This document shows, one piece after another, positions 42,578 to 54,211 of a stretch of 64,000 nt of DNA. The DNA is from Isoetes taiwanensis. Its lineage: Eukaryota > Streptophyta > Lycopodiopsida > Isoetales > Isoetaceae. A program made the position numbers and the translations under genes. The first letter of the stretch is position 1. Each line of letters begins with the position of its first letter. The notes beneath the pieces are model-generated. The model was not told the origin of the DNA. It was given only the letters and a program-made list of their open reading frames with translations, and ran no database searches. The stretch spans positions 30,039,305-30,103,304 of the forward strand of contig JAJEKV010000004.1 of assembly GCA_021234155.1 (NCBI GenBank), in the 5' to 3' direction.

Positions 42578-45500
42578 CCTTTTAAAATCTGTTCAACAGA
42601 CTTTTACCATCCATGGACTTTTGCAAAGACCACTTCCGGCCAATATGCAGCCTTAAGCCAAATCAGGTGTCAACTTGACTTAAGCCTTAAAAATGGTTAA
42701 CATTAATCAAAGCAAAGGAAATTACCAGATTCTCTTATAAATAAAAATTTCCTCTTGTCAATCCAATTAATTTTCTCGTTCAATACATCATATTTACCTC
42801 TAAAAGAATTCAGAATTGACTCAAAAATAACATAAGATTAAACATGGAAGTTTAAGATTTCACTTGTCTTTTAAATCAACACCATATAGCTCAGTAGCCT
42901 TGTCAAAAATGTGAGTTCAATGTCATCACGTCTTGTAGCTTCTCCAACTTGAATGAATGGAAAAACATACACAGGAGCAAGAAATCCCGTTACCTGCAGT
43001 GAAACCAGAGGACAGTTAGCCTTGGAAGGGTAAGAGCCTAAGTCACTAACAGGTAAGCTACGGATTCCTTGGGCTTATCGCCCTTCACCTTGCATGTTAA
43101 CACAAGCACAATAGACATGCATATTTATCAAGCAGAGACTGTATAAGTAACTCTGCTCTAAATAATGAACCTGCCCTTCATCTTGCATTAAGATAAACAC
43201 CATAGACATGTCCATAAGATAAACACAATCGACAGAGAACCACAATAGACAGGAAAATTTTATCTGCAAAGAATATCTAAGCTCCTGCCCTAAATATTTA
43301 ATCTAAGTGAATCTGTAAATCGCCGCATGCATGCTAATAGAGGCATTCCAAACAGCTAGATCCAACTCCGGAAGCTTCAATCTAGGTAACTCTTAGTGTA
43401 AACCATGCCAATAGCCCATAAGTGCCACTTGTTCCAAAGGTGTGAAGCCACTTGTTCCGCTTTGTTTTATCTCATAAAGAATGCTCATCACGTATATTAC
43501 TTATTTTTTAGCCTAATCATCCAGAGAAAGCCCATGTTTAGAGCACCTGTTACTTGCTCTTGGGACATTACTAGCTGCACACATATTAGTCATGCATAAG
43601 TCTAGCTTCATATTGCATAAGCCCCAACAATATTGCATATTACCTTGGCAGAGCCCTTGCTTTTTCTGTAGCCATGTTCAGCAAGCTTAAACATGTGTTC
43701 ATGGGAGATCATAAATGAACACGTTCAAATCTAGGCTATATACAACATCCAAAACAACCTAGTTCCATTTCCAAAACTTTCTGAAAAAAACCAGTGGACT
43801 ATTCTTACTCTGTTGTATTATTCCAATCACAGGGATATCACATCAATTACGAAATTATTAAGCCCTAAAGCACCTAGATCCTTAAGCCTATGCGCAGATC
43901 CACTTAAAGCATCATGCTCATAACATCTATTATACCACGCAACTCAAATTCATTGAAAAATTGCACTGAATTTATCATGCACATGCATAGAAGATAATCA
44001 GACCTGTTGGGCTCGATTTAAAATGCCAATGCTTTGAGTTGTAGTGTCGGTATCCTTGCATTTCCTCCTCATCTTCATATGACTATTATCCTGCTTAGAT
44101 CCAGGGTTTGTAATATCACCTTGGGCAGCTGCCTTTGTATCTGATGTTTGCATCTCATTGCATACTGCAAGCTTCATAACCTCTAGTTAGATCATAATCA
44201 CTACGTAGAAACTCAAGCTAATGAACACATAAATGATCATGGAATATCCATAAAATCTCATAGATCTTATTCCTGCCTATATCTTTGTCCTTATTGTAAT
44301 CCCCTTAAATACATCTTTTCTTAGTCCTCATTCAGGTTCCCAGATTTGCTTGTAATATTTTATGGCAGAGCATCAATAAATTCTTAAACCCATGTTAAGG
44401 TCCAAACATACATTGTCTACTACTTTCTGCTCATAAACCATCTTTCATAATCAGATCTATCATTGTCCAGACCCAAAATTGCAAAAAGAAATGCCTCAAA
44501 CCTTAAGAGTTCGTTGGAATAGAAAGATTTCTCCATGGCATTTATTCTGTGTCGCCTCCACTTGCTCCATCGTCTATCGATTTGCTCGACTAATTTTACA
44601 GCAGAGCCCACCCCCACCATAGTTCCGACCAACGGCTTCAAACTCGGAGCAAATTATGGCATATCCATGTTTAAATTCAAGGCCGAAATTACAAAATTAG
44701 CTTTGCTTCTGCGCAGGGTTAAGCTAGAAGGCTTGCTAAGACACATCTTGGTCCGATAGCTGAATGCAAATAAACCCTAAATTTGCCGACTGTCCTTAGC
44801 CAAGAAACTATCATACCTCAAAATATTGAACTGTCTACGGCCGTGGGGCATATGTTTGAGTGGTACAAACCCTAACAAAATGGTGTTGATCAGCAATCCA
44901 GCAAGATGCCAACTCATGCGCCATGCTATTTTGCTATTTTCTCAGAAAAGCCATAGAGACATGACAAGCAAATTCAGGTTACATAAAATTTATGCTTTTT
45001 TCATGGTCGAAAACCTTGGCCCAAACTATTATTTCGAAAAAACCTTTTCAATGCACATTAGCATTTATAATGTAATGCTCAAGTTACTCCCATAGGAATT
45101 TCTTATTTTTTATTTTCATCTTGCATTTAGAATTGTTTTGAGCAACACATAATATTACATTCTGAAGACCATCATCTTACTAGTGCTAGTTTCACCTCGC
45201 CATCACTTAACCAAATCCAAAGGTATCAAAAATATTATCTAGCCCTTTTTACCTTGTTCATTCCATGTCTTAGCCATTTCATCTGCTTCTTAGAGCCACG
45301 AAATGTGAAGAAAGCCTTATTCATCGTTGGACCATTGTTGAACCATTGCATCATTGAACCAAGTCGAACCACTGTACTTGGTTTTAATTTCTTAACTTTT
45401 CCAGTCCTTAAAGTTCTCAACGAACCTCAGAATTTTTCTCTAATCAATTTCAAGTTCACTCCATGTAAACCAAGTGTACCCACATCTTTAGAAGCAATGA

Positions 45501-45685
45501 CTGCACAATGAGCTTATTGGGCGCTTTAGATCACAGCTTGGCCAGTAAACCACCAAAATCATTAAGATACAGCAATATCAAGTCTGTGCTGCAAGTCAAA
45601 TAAACCATGTATCAAGTGTACTGCCACTGCCGAAACCAAGTAAAAAAGCACTTAGCATTCCACATTATCCATAATAATAAAAAAA
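42578..45685. repeat. 3.1-kb direct repeat, copy 2
   Basis: This is the second copy of 38,961-42,065, at an offset of about 3.62 kb. It ends in an A-run (45,676-45,694) that directly abuts the next LINE. Differences from copy 1 cluster at about 43,460, 43,670, 43,890, 44,545-44,635, 44,900, 44,940, 44,990 and 45,220. The cluster at 44,545-44,635 shifts the reading frame of an otherwise conserved exon. Confidence 0.95.
42871..45500 (-). pseudogene. Same host-gene 3' part, copy 2
   Basis: The same exon candidates recur about 3.62 kb further on: 45,500-45,253, about 44,641-44,499, about 44,164-44,004 and 42,993-42,871. In the second of these, local insertions, deletions and substitutions destroy the reading seen in copy 1 (for example GGAGSAVKLAEQ becomes GVGSAVKLVEQ and the following residues change) before the frame recovers at INAMEKSFYSNEL. 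The other exons are unchanged. Confidence 0.4.
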
Positions 45686-45699
45686 AAAAAAAAACAATA

Positions 45700-46023
45700 G
45701 AAGTGCAACAAATACCAGATGGAAATCTTCTTTCCTTTGTTGAAAGAGTAAATGAGATGGTAGATGGAGTTTGCAGCCATGATCAGGGTCAGGCCCCTCT
45801 GAAGGCAGCAAGTGAGGTGGTAGATGTTCCATGCCGCCAAAATCAAGCCCTGGAATTAGCTGTTGAAGAGGAAGGTGATGTCACTGGCTCCTTATCCGGT
45901 GTACTAAAAAAGAAAAAGGGGAAGCAACAGCAAAAGAGAGTGTCTTTTGTGCCGGGAGTAGTTGCGAATGTTCTCCAGAAACACTCTCTCTCTGAAATCA
46001 GTCATAAGGGGCAGAAAGGGTGA
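45700..46023 (+). pseudogene. LINE ORF1 remnant
   Basis: The frame reads EVQQIPDGNLLSFVERVNEM, an acidic middle part, then SGVLKKKKGKQQQKRVSF and a short tail to a stop at 46,021. A lysine-rich block after an acidic linker fits the RNA-binding basic region of a LINE ORF1. The part upstream of 45,690 belongs to the duplicated unit, so the natural start is missing. Confidence 0.45.
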
Positions 46024-47345
46024 AGCATGCAATGCTTCTAGTATACTTATAGCGGGAGCATTATTCCATATGCGGCATGTATGTTTTGTTAAGCGATTGG
46101 TGGGAGTTTCATCTCTAAAACGAGGTAAGTTTTCCCTCAGCTCCTACTCATGCTCTTGTTTAAAATTATACATGATATATAGTCTGCTAAAGTTCAGAGT
46201 ATGTTTGGCAAGATCAATTGTTAGATTAATGTTTGTTACTGGAAACCTGGGTTTATGGCACTATGATTACAATATACATGGGGCTGGTCTATGGAATTCA
46301 GCTCGCAGCAGCACAAACATGACTAAAACTACTCAAAATGCGAGTAAGGCAGATAATGGGAACAACACTGTTATGGGGCAGTTTAAGGAAATGATAATTA
46401 CTACAGTTTTCTTGCCTTCTCTAGGTAGAAAGGCACATCAGAAGGGAAATATAGCAGCTGCCAGAAGGATTGTAAGAGGATAAGTGGCGAAACAGTGGAA
46501 GAACACGGGCTGAGTAGTATGATAGTCTGGGCAAACAAGAATGTAATAGTATGGGGTAGTTTTTGCGGTCTATTCTGGTATGGTTCAGCAAATATGGCAG
46601 ATGCAAACATTGTAAATGATGTTAGTGCTATTGAAATCAATGACATGCTGTTGACCCTTAATTTGTGTTCTATTGTAATAATCAGTTTAATACGTTAAAA
46701 GATGCCATTACAATGGAACCAAATTACCCTTTCAGTTCAGACAATTGGTTCCTGCTACAAAAAACATCTAAAAGGCTATGATAATATGCAAATGATAGAG
46801 ATAGGGGATTGGGATAGTTGGCCTTTTATCATGCAAAATATAGGGCTATGGGCCATTGGAAATAAGGAATTCATATGTCGAGTTATGGTGCTACTAATAA
46901 CTTGGATAGGTAGATGATTTGGTGGGTTTCGTGGGGGTGGGACCTCCCTACAGCATTAGCAAGGAGGGGGGCTAGTTAAACCTCAACATAATGGATGGGA
47001 TATTACCTTGCTCGCCTTGGAAAGGGATAGGGGCACCTTAATTGGTTGGGATGCAATGTGGTTGACTCAATGGCTTGGGTTGATAAAAGGGTCATTCCCA
47101 ATCAAATACCCACTATGGTGTAAACTTACCCACCATTGTGGCATCGTGCCCTCACGACATTTGAGAGGAAAACAATCTGACACATACCATAAATGGCTAC
47201 GCCTAGTGGATAACAATTTTTTGACTCCGCTAGCTATAATCTCTGAAATTCGAAGTAACATGCTCTGCCATCCTGACAAGGGGGAAGCGACGAGGGGTGT
47301 GATAAGGGGTGATGTCACTTGAATGAATAGATTATAAAGATTGTT

Positions 47346-48185
47346 TTGTAGAACCTTTGGAGAATCAAGGGACCTCGAAAGAGGGCTAGAGTGCTAGCAG
47401 CAATGAGATCGATGAATGCAGATATCCTACTTATACAAGAACATAGACTTCCAGACTTTGAGGCTAGTTCCTTAGGTGTTTGGGTAGGTAATCAGTACTC
47501 CTCTTTTACTTCTGCTGCCAGAGGCACCAAAGGGGGTACGGGAACTTTATGGAAGGGTTTAACTAGTAAGCTGCAATATGCGGGGACAGACGGTACGTGG
47601 CAGGCTGTGTAATTTGACACGGATGGGATCCAATGGGGAGTGATTAATATATATGCAACAAATAAGCCTGTAGAAAGAGCCATTCTATGGAAGGAAATTA
47701 AGGACTGGCTGATCAGTCAGCCAGTGGCCAATTGGGTAGTGGGTGGTGACCTTAATATGACAGATATTTGGGATCTAAAAATTGGCATGTACAGGAACCT
47801 ACTAGGCGAAAAGCGACTAGCATGGGACTCCCTTCTCAACAATTGTGGTTTTGTTCTTCTCCCACTGTCGAATACTCCCTACTCGTGGTCTAATAAACAA
47901 AAAGGAATGGACAGAGTTTATTGCCTATTAGACAGATTTTATTTGGCTAACAGTTCAGCCCCCTTCATGGATTGGTGTCATGTGGAAGGGGACCTTGTCT
48001 TTTCCCAGTCAGATCATGTCCCACAGAAACTAATATTCGAAGATCTTCCTTCTGCTAGACGAAGAGGAAATGTTCCCTTTAAATTTAATACAGGGCTCCT
48101 GGGGAAGGATCTCTTTTGCACACCATTTAGGGAATATCTTTTAGCCCAGTCGAGGGATGAGGGACTTCCTAGTATGAAGGCCTGA
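47346..48185 (+). pseudogene. LINE endonuclease (APE type)
   Basis: The translation starts with GPRKRARVLAAMRSMNADIL and IQEHRL (the Glu of the active site). It continues with GTKGGTGTLW, breaks at a stop near 47,612, and resumes with WGVINIYATNKP, VVGGDLNMTD (the D-x-N pair), RVYCLLDRFYL and FSQSDHVPQ (the S-D-H). This is a whole APE-like endonuclease, which nicks target DNA to prime reverse transcription. One stop codon and a damaged W-N-x-R-G start make it nonfunctional. Confidence 0.8.
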
Positions 48186-48203
48186 ATCAGGAAGAATGCC
48201 GAT

Positions 48204-50555
48204 ATGAAAGGTTGGATAAAAAACAGGGGTAAGCTGTGGGCTACCAAATCTAGGGCAACTAAGGTTGACCTATGTAACCAAATTCGGCAAGTTAAACGAG
48301 CTTTGATTCTAGACCCCTTCAATATTGTCGATCAGACACTTGAGGAAGAGCTAGAGATCAGAATAAAAGCGATAGAAGAGGAAGGGGCCCGAGGAGCTGC
48401 TATTAGATCAAAGACCAAATGGTATGCAGAGGTTGACCATAAAAGCTCTAAGTGTTTTTTTAGACTGGCAGGAGCAAGGCTAGTTGAGAACAGTATCACG
48501 TCGGTTACAAATGATCAGAATGAAGTTCTTAGAGAGGAGGTTGAAATTAAATCCTTCTTCAGAGACAGTTACGAGGGGTTGTTCAAAGAGGATCCTCTCC
48601 CAAATGACTATTACAATAGATGCTCCGAGTGGCTCCCCCTCCTGAGACAAGGCCAGCTAGTGACAGAAAGAGAAAATGTGCTTCTACTTCAAGAGCCTCA
48701 AGATGTAGAAATCTAAGACTCTGTGTTCCTTAGCTTTTGGCAAGTCTCTAGGACCTAAAGGGTTCCCCTAAGAGTTCTATGTAGAATTTTGGGATATGCT
48801 TGGGCCATTCTTTACTGCAGCAGTCAAGGGGGCGTGGGCAGCTAAATATCTTCACCCGGCCCTAGCAACTGGCTTTATCTCGTTGGTTTAAAAAGTTAAT
48901 AACCCCCAGGTGCTAAGTGAATAGCGCTAACCAATAGCGCTAATCAATGTGTTGTACAAAGTAATCATGAATGTCATTGCCAATCGTATGAAACCAATCT
49001 TAAACCGTCTGATTGGACGTGAACAATCAGCTTTTCTCCTAGGCAGGTACATTTTGGATAACTATCTGGCAGCCAGAGAGGGGCTGCATTGTTGCAAGTT
49101 ATCTCGTCAGAACTGTGTGATGTTGAAGCTAGTTTTCCGTAGAGCCTATGACTCTCTCAGGTGGAGTGGGCTAAGGCAGGTGATAGCTCATATGGGCTTT
49201 GAGGTGGTAAATGGACAACCGTCTGGTCTCTTCGAGCTCAGAAAGGGGGTCAGGCAGGGGTATCCCCTTGCTCCTTACCTTTTTCTAATCATGGCAAATT
49301 TCTTAACTTGTATGGTGAAGAGTTTGATGACCAGGGGATTTCAAAATGGATTACTTCCTCCAGGCACCAATCAAGAATTGACTATTATGAAATATGCTGA
49401 TGATATCTTCCTTTTCCTAAGGTACGATGATGGGAGTTTTCATGCCTTCCAACATGCGTTAAAGTCCTTTACTCTATCTTGGGAGTTGGGCTGAATCACG
49501 CCAAGTGTGAGATCATATGGCCTTTTGAAAAAGACATTGATACAAGGGTTAGGGCTTGGAACTACCATATAGTGACAACTATGGAGACGACTAAGCTTCT
49601 GGGTATGCCACTCAACCTTGGAGAAACTTTGAACGGTCTCTGGTCACCGATTATAAAAAGAATTCAAAAAAAGGTTAACCTCTGGTCTTGCAAGTCCCTG
49701 TCCACTATGGGGAGAGTGACAGTAGCTAACACAATCCTCAATGCTACCCATAATTATTCTTCTTTGGCGATTGTGGCACAAAAATATATATACGACCAGT
49801 TATTGGTAGTTATTCGCAAATTCATATTTGGGGAGATAGTCAAGGTTGCGTGGTCGGAAATGTGCCGAGATAGGAAAGATGGGGGATTGGGATGTGAATA
49901 CCCAATGGTCTAAGGGAAGGTTCTGGCAGCTAAATTTGTATGGAAAGCTATTCAAGAGGATGCATCTCTGGCTATTGCCTTTGTGAGTCACTGACTTAAA
50001 CAGGGGAAGATAAAGGGGAAACCTTCAACCCCAAGAGATGAGGTTGGTTCCTATTTCTATGAATTTTCAATGGGCCGAGGTACCTCCCCAATAATGAAGA
50101 AAATATTAGAAGCTTGGCAGGATGTGCAGAATCTCTTTGGCGTAGCAGATGCTCAGTGGGAGGCGGGGGGGATGAGTATATTTTGGAACACTAGGATTTG
50201 GATGAGGAATACGCTCCCCCTTGCACTTATACACCATCGTGTGTTCATTAAATGGCGGGCCTCTAGAATTTGCAAGGTAGGGCAGTTGTGGGAAAATGAC
50301 AGATGGATTACATGGACAAGATTTAAAGTCTTAGTCCCAGGTGCTGGTGAAGGGGATAGGAAGATCTTCAGGAAGATTATGGTGAATATCAATATGCTTT
50401 CTGGTATTGTAGGAGGAGAGGATAGATGGCTATGTGAGGATGGAGCACAGCACGAAAATCTCATTTTCTGTGAAGGAATTAGCGAAGCCCTTGCGCTTCT
50501 TTGTTTTCACCCTATAGTGGATTATTTTGCTCTCTATATACTATACTATATGTAG
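48204..50555 (+). pseudogene. LINE reverse transcriptase, several frame breaks
   Basis: Segments in order are a linker (48,204-48,716, with WYAEVDHKSSKCFFRLAGAR) and a broken stretch with SLGPKGFP and WDML (48,740-48,930). RT proper follows at 48,949-49,494 (ANRMKPILNRLIGREQSAFL, LKLVFRRAYDSLRW, GVRQGYPLAPYLFL and the KYADDIFLFL box). Next comes 49,479-49,913 in another frame (NHAKCEIIWPF, LLGMPLNLGE, MGRVTVANTIL). The C-terminal part is at 50,070-50,555 (MSIFWNTRIW, WITWTRFKVL). The third residue of LKLDF is Val instead of Asp (LKLVF), so the first catalytic aspartate is lost. Dead copy. Confidence 0.85.
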
Positions 50556-50950
50556 GTTTGTTTCTTTCTAGATGTCTTTGAGGAAGAATGTGCCAAAGAG
50601 CTATGTTTCTGCAGACCAGATCTCTAAAGATAAGAGGTATTGTCATAGCTGATTGGCTTTTGAATGGACGACAAATTCTAGCCAGCCAGAGAATTCTTAA
50701 ATATTAGGTATGGAAAATCTCTTCTCACGATGTGCAAATGTGTCTCCATTTCTAAAAATGATCTTCGTTGATGTTTTGCTTCACCATCTCATTATATCGT
50801 TTAAGTTACTTAGGCCATTGTAATTCTTATTTTCTCTCGTTGTGGAAACGCCAGCATATAGTTTGTCTATATTATAGCCAGGATTAGAAAAAAAAAGGGT
50901 CTTAATTATTGCTTGATGGTAATTACAGTTAATATTGAAAAGCCATTTTC

Positions 50951-51036
50951 ATAGAATAGAATAGAATAGAATAGAATAGAATAGAATAGAATAGAATAGA
51001 ATAGAATAGAATAGAATAGAATAGAATAGAATAGAA
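50951..51036. repeat. (AATAG)n microsatellite, about 17 copies
   Basis: A perfect pentanucleotide array (ATAGA/GAATA phase) of about 85 bp. It directly follows the LINE 3' region and probably grew from its 3' tail. Confidence 0.95.
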
Positions 51037-51269
51037 TGATTTTTGTAGAAGATAACAAAAGCTGCTAGAAAACAAAATACATCTTATTTTTATGTTTTCT
51101 CGTTAACACAACAATCCACATTTAGAATGTCTCTCCATTGCCAAACTAAAGTGACATACAAATGAGTTACAACCAAGTGATTATAGTTATCTATGCCTAA
51201 TGACCCCACAACCCTATCCAACCAGTTTTTTGTTTTTTGAAGAGGGGATGGTCGTGCACTGCCTAGAAG

Positions 51270-51510
51270 AATGTTATCCAAACATCTTACAAATGGTTAA
51301 ATAGGGCACTACAAAGATCAACTTAATCCTACATTGTTTCATGGACCTTACGATTATTTTACTCAAGCAAGTGCACACTAGCTCAAGAACGTTATTTAAA
51401 CACCTTACAAATGGTTGAGATAGAGCACTACAAAGACCAACTTAATCCTACATTGATTCATTGAGCTTACGATCGTGTACTCACAGCAGTGCACACTAGC
51501 TCATGATGGA
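51270..51510. repeat. Tandem duplication, about 116 bp
   Basis: A unit with AAACATCTTACAAATGGTTA, GGGCACTACAAAGATCAACT, TAATCCTACATTG and GTGCACACTAGCTCA at 51,278-51,388 recurs at 51,395-51,507 with several changes. It lies just left of the LTR retrotransposon. Confidence 0.8.
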
Positions 51511-51536
51511 ATAAACAAGTGGGCTCAGGACCACCT

Positions 51537-51750
51537 TGTTGATATATTGTCAACCTCCACCTCATCATCCATAGCCATGTCATGATATGACATGGCAGTC
51601 TAATCTAGAGAGTCGCATGAGTTCATGAAGAGTCGTGTCTGCTATCCATATAAGCTACGGTTGGAGCTTGTCCAACCAAGTTTTCTATATTGAAATATAC
51701 TATCTGCATTTAGTTATCTTCTATTCTTTCTTGATCTCCTAAATTTATCA
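51537..51750 (+). repeat. 5' LTR (214 bp)
   Basis: Starts TGTTGATATATTGTC and ends AAATTTATCA, followed directly by the primer binding site. It differs from the 3' LTR at five positions (C/T or A/G only). Confidence 0.95.
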
Positions 51751-51762
51751 TGGTATCAGAGC
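51751..51762 (+). other. Primer binding site (tRNA-iMet)
   Basis: TGGTATCAGAGC is the standard minus-strand primer site complementary to the 3' end of initiator methionine tRNA. It lies immediately after the LTR with no spacer. Confidence 0.9.
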
Positions 51763-51766
51763 CTGT

Positions 51767-52426
51767 GTGCCCTTGATCCTGGGACGCATGGATGAAGGAG
51801 GAAGTAGGAGCCTGGGACGTAAGGATGAAGGAGAAAGTCGGAGAGCTCCTCCTAATTTGATGCAATTGAGAAAGAAGAGGGGACTTCCATTCACTACCGC
51901 ATTGAAGAAAAGGGTTAAGGAAGTTAGATTAAAAGCCACGGCTTGCCTGACTGCATGCTTCTCTATTGAAGCAGTTATTCTTGAAGAAGATGGGATTTCG
52001 GCTCATTTCTCTGCTACAAAAGAGGATAACCCCAAGAATGAAGCATACATGGACCAATTCAAAGCCCTTTGCCAAAATTATATGGAAGAAAATAGAAGGG
52101 CCATTGCCGTTGCAGCAGATTCTGCAAATGCCATCGAAGAGGTTGCAGAAGACTTAAAAACCAAATCTGGCTTTGATGAAGTCGTTGTTGTGTCTCACAG
52201 GGCCGAGCAGGTTGATAATCCTCTTAGGGCTGCGAGAAATTTGGATGGGGCCATGATGCAGAATGGCCAAGAATTCTATGAGGAGATGTCGTTGGAGTTC
52301 TTTAAAGGGGCTGTTATGGCAGAAGAATCAAGAGGCAAATCTGCCCATGACAGAGTCAGAATTGCGACACATGCTGATTTTGTTGGGCGTTCATGGATAA
52401 TTGCTAGAGGATCCGCGGCCACATAA
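51767..52426 (+). CDS. Retrotransposon interior frame 1, unrecognised
   Basis: A 219-codon frame starts 4 bp past the primer site. Its start (LGRMDEGG ... LGRKDEGESR) contains a small repeat. It continues with FTTALKKRVKEVRLKATACL, IAVAADSANAIEEVAEDLKT and AHDRVRIATHADFVGRSWII. It is helical, charged and not similar to copia gag as I know it (no zinc knuckle). It may be captured host sequence or a diverged packaging protein. A further frame (52,430-52,615) follows after a stop. It is open throughout in this copy, but function is unknown. Confidence 0.4.
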   Translation: MPLILGRMDEGGSRSLGRKDEGESRRAPPNLMQLRKKRGLPFTTALKKRVKEVRLKATACLTACFSIEAVILEEDGISAHFSATKEDNPKNEAYMDQFKALCQNYMEENRRAIAVAADSANAIEEVAEDLKTKSGFDEVVVVSHRAEQVDNPLRAARNLDGAMMQNGQEFYEEMSLEFFKGAVMAEESRGKSAHDRVRIATHADFVGRSWIIARGSAAT

Positions 52427-52918
52427 GAGATGGCTGGAGTTGGAAGTGCAGATAACCCACAATCCTCTGATGCCGTCGTGAACCAGCCCTATCAAGCAAT
52501 CGTTTCATTGGAGACAGAAGAAACCGTCTCGTTAAAGATGAAAAGGGCTCTAATAAATTATGGGAAGGTAGGCAAAAGTGCTGCAGAAGACCCTTTCCTT
52601 AAGAAGGACCCATAGGAGGTCGGATTTGAAGCCCACATCGCCCAGATTGCAGTAAATTTCGCCACTAAAGCAGAAGAGCAATTTAGAGCCAAATGCAGTA
52701 TGGAAAGTGGCTCCTTGCAGGAAATTTCTTGCATTGATGGGGCCCTGATGCAAGACACTGCCCTGATACAAGACCTTGCAGATACCGAGTACCAAGCCAA
52801 GAGTCATGCATTCTCAGAAAGTGGGTTACAGAGAGCCCATGGAACTCTTTTGGATGAGCGAAGCATACCCCATGCCAATATGGGGATTGGAAGCGAGGCA
52901 GTGATTGGGATATGGAAC

Positions 52919-53646
52919 TCAAAGGATGCTGTCACAGAGGTTGTACGCTCTGCGGATCTTGTTTCATATGCTGTAGAAGAAGGTGGCTGTGACACTGGCT
53001 TAGCCATGTCTAATAAGGCAGGCATGATTCCCTTGCAGATGGAGCTGGGAGGGAAGGACATGTGTATTGTTCTTGAAGATGCTGATCTTGAACTTGCAGC
53101 GTCAAACATCATCAAGGGTGGCTTCTCATATAGTGGCCAGTGCTGTACTGCAGTGAAGGTTATTCTGGCAATGGAGTCCATTGCTGATTCTCTGGTAACC
53201 AAGGTGAGTGCAAAGCTTGCGAAGATGAGCGTTGGACCACCAGAGAAAGACAGTGACATCACTCCAGTTGTCTGTGGCCTCGGCAAATTTCATTGAAGGG
53301 CTTATGCAGGATGCAAAGCAAAAGGGAGCAAAGTTTTGCCAGGAATGGAGAAGAGAAGGCAATCTGATTTGGCCTGTGCTTATTGATCATGTCACTGCTG
53401 AAATGAGGATTGCGTGGGAAGAGCCTTTTGGACCCATCATATCGCTCTTGCGAATTAAAACACCTGAAGAGGGTATTAAACATTGTAACACGAGCAAATT
53501 TGGTCGTCAAGGTTGCGTGTTTACAAAGGATATCAATAAAGCCATGCTCATAAGTGATGCCATGGAAAATGGCACAGTGCAAGTTAATTCTGCTCTAGCC
53601 AGAGGTCCGGATCATTTTCCCTTCCAGGGAATCAAGGAAAGTGATC
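52919..53646 (+). pseudogene. GAPN: Captured GAPN (non-phosphorylating NADP glyceraldehyde-3-phosphate dehydrogenase) fragment
   Basis: Intronless coding sequence in two frames reproduces parts of the plant cytosolic enzyme that oxidises glyceraldehyde-3-phosphate to 3-phosphoglycerate. SKDAVTEVVRSADLVSYAVE jumps directly to DTGLAMSNKAGMIPLQMELG, so the whole first part of the NADP-binding domain between these motifs is deleted. The catalytic Glu (MELGGKD) and the catalytic Cys (SGQCCTA; usually GQRC) are still present. At about 53,272 the frame shifts and continues with SANFIEGLMQDAKQKGAKFC, AWEEPFGP and ARGPDHFPFQGIKES, then the C-terminus is replaced. It cannot make an active enzyme. Gene identity is confident. 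Loss of introns shows capture through RNA. Confidence 0.9.
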
Positions 53647-54188
53647 ACACTTATTTCAAATATGGAGATCCTCAGATTGGAGATATTAAAATCAAGGGAG
53701 GGCCCAAGCCTCAGATTGCATATCAAGATCAAGATAAAGATGAAGAAGCTAATTCCAAAGTTATTCATTTGAGTTCTAATGGCATAATCTTTAGCTGCTT
53801 AAGGGAGGGAATGATGAATATAAGCAGCCTAAAGAATGCTACCAGAATAGAAATGCTCAAGCATCTAAAAGAGGAGATGACTGATCTAGCATGTCGAAGA
53901 GAGCAAGCAGATCTTTGGGATATGTGTTACGAATTTGCAGATGATCTAGACATGATGCAATCAATCTTGGAAGGCAGTAATATGAATTTGATGTTCACAG
54001 AAGCTGTAAATGTCTTTGATAAAATATTGCAAGCTCAAAATGGAGAATTTGAACGGAACAATTCATATATGAAGAGAAAACTTCCTGACACAAATTCCAA
54101 GAACAAGAACATTCAGAAGAAGACTAGAAGATGCAGGAAAGGCCAGAGATGGCTAACTTATCAACCTGGCCATGACGATTTTGGATGA
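53647..54188 (+). CDS. Retrotransposon interior frame 3, fused after GAPN
   Basis: In the same frame as the second GAPN piece, the protein continues with YFKYGDPQIGDIKIKGGPKP, KVIHLSSNGIIFSCLREGMM, then helical charged stretches (ATRIEMLKHLKEEMTDLACR, LDMMQSILEGSNMNLMF) and a basic end (KKTRRCRKGQRW) with a stop at 54,186. It is open to the end and not related to dehydrogenases. It may be a second captured gene or the element's own remnant. Not recognised. Confidence 0.4.
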
Positions 54189-54200
54189 TGTAGTTGTAGT

Positions 54201-54211
54201 TTGAGGGAGGG
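54201..54211 (+). other. Polypurine tract
   Basis: TTGAGGGAGGG lies directly before the 3' LTR, where plus-strand priming occurs in LTR elements. Confidence 0.75.

Larger units (their letters stand above)
45690..51036 (+). mobile_element. LINE (plant L1 type), broken, ending in (AATAG)n
   Basis: A plus-strand non-LTR element starts right after the A-run of repeat copy 2. It contains an ORF1 remnant (45.7-46.02 kb), an unassigned stretch (46.05-47.33 kb), an APE endonuclease (47.35-48.19 kb), RT (48.2-49.9 kb) and a C-terminal part (50.07-50.56 kb), followed by a pentanucleotide microsatellite in place of a poly(A) tail. It is more decayed than the LINE at 34-39 kb, with at least seven stops or shifts. 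The two are related: both have an FxSIFWN-type C-terminal motif. Confidence 0.8.
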
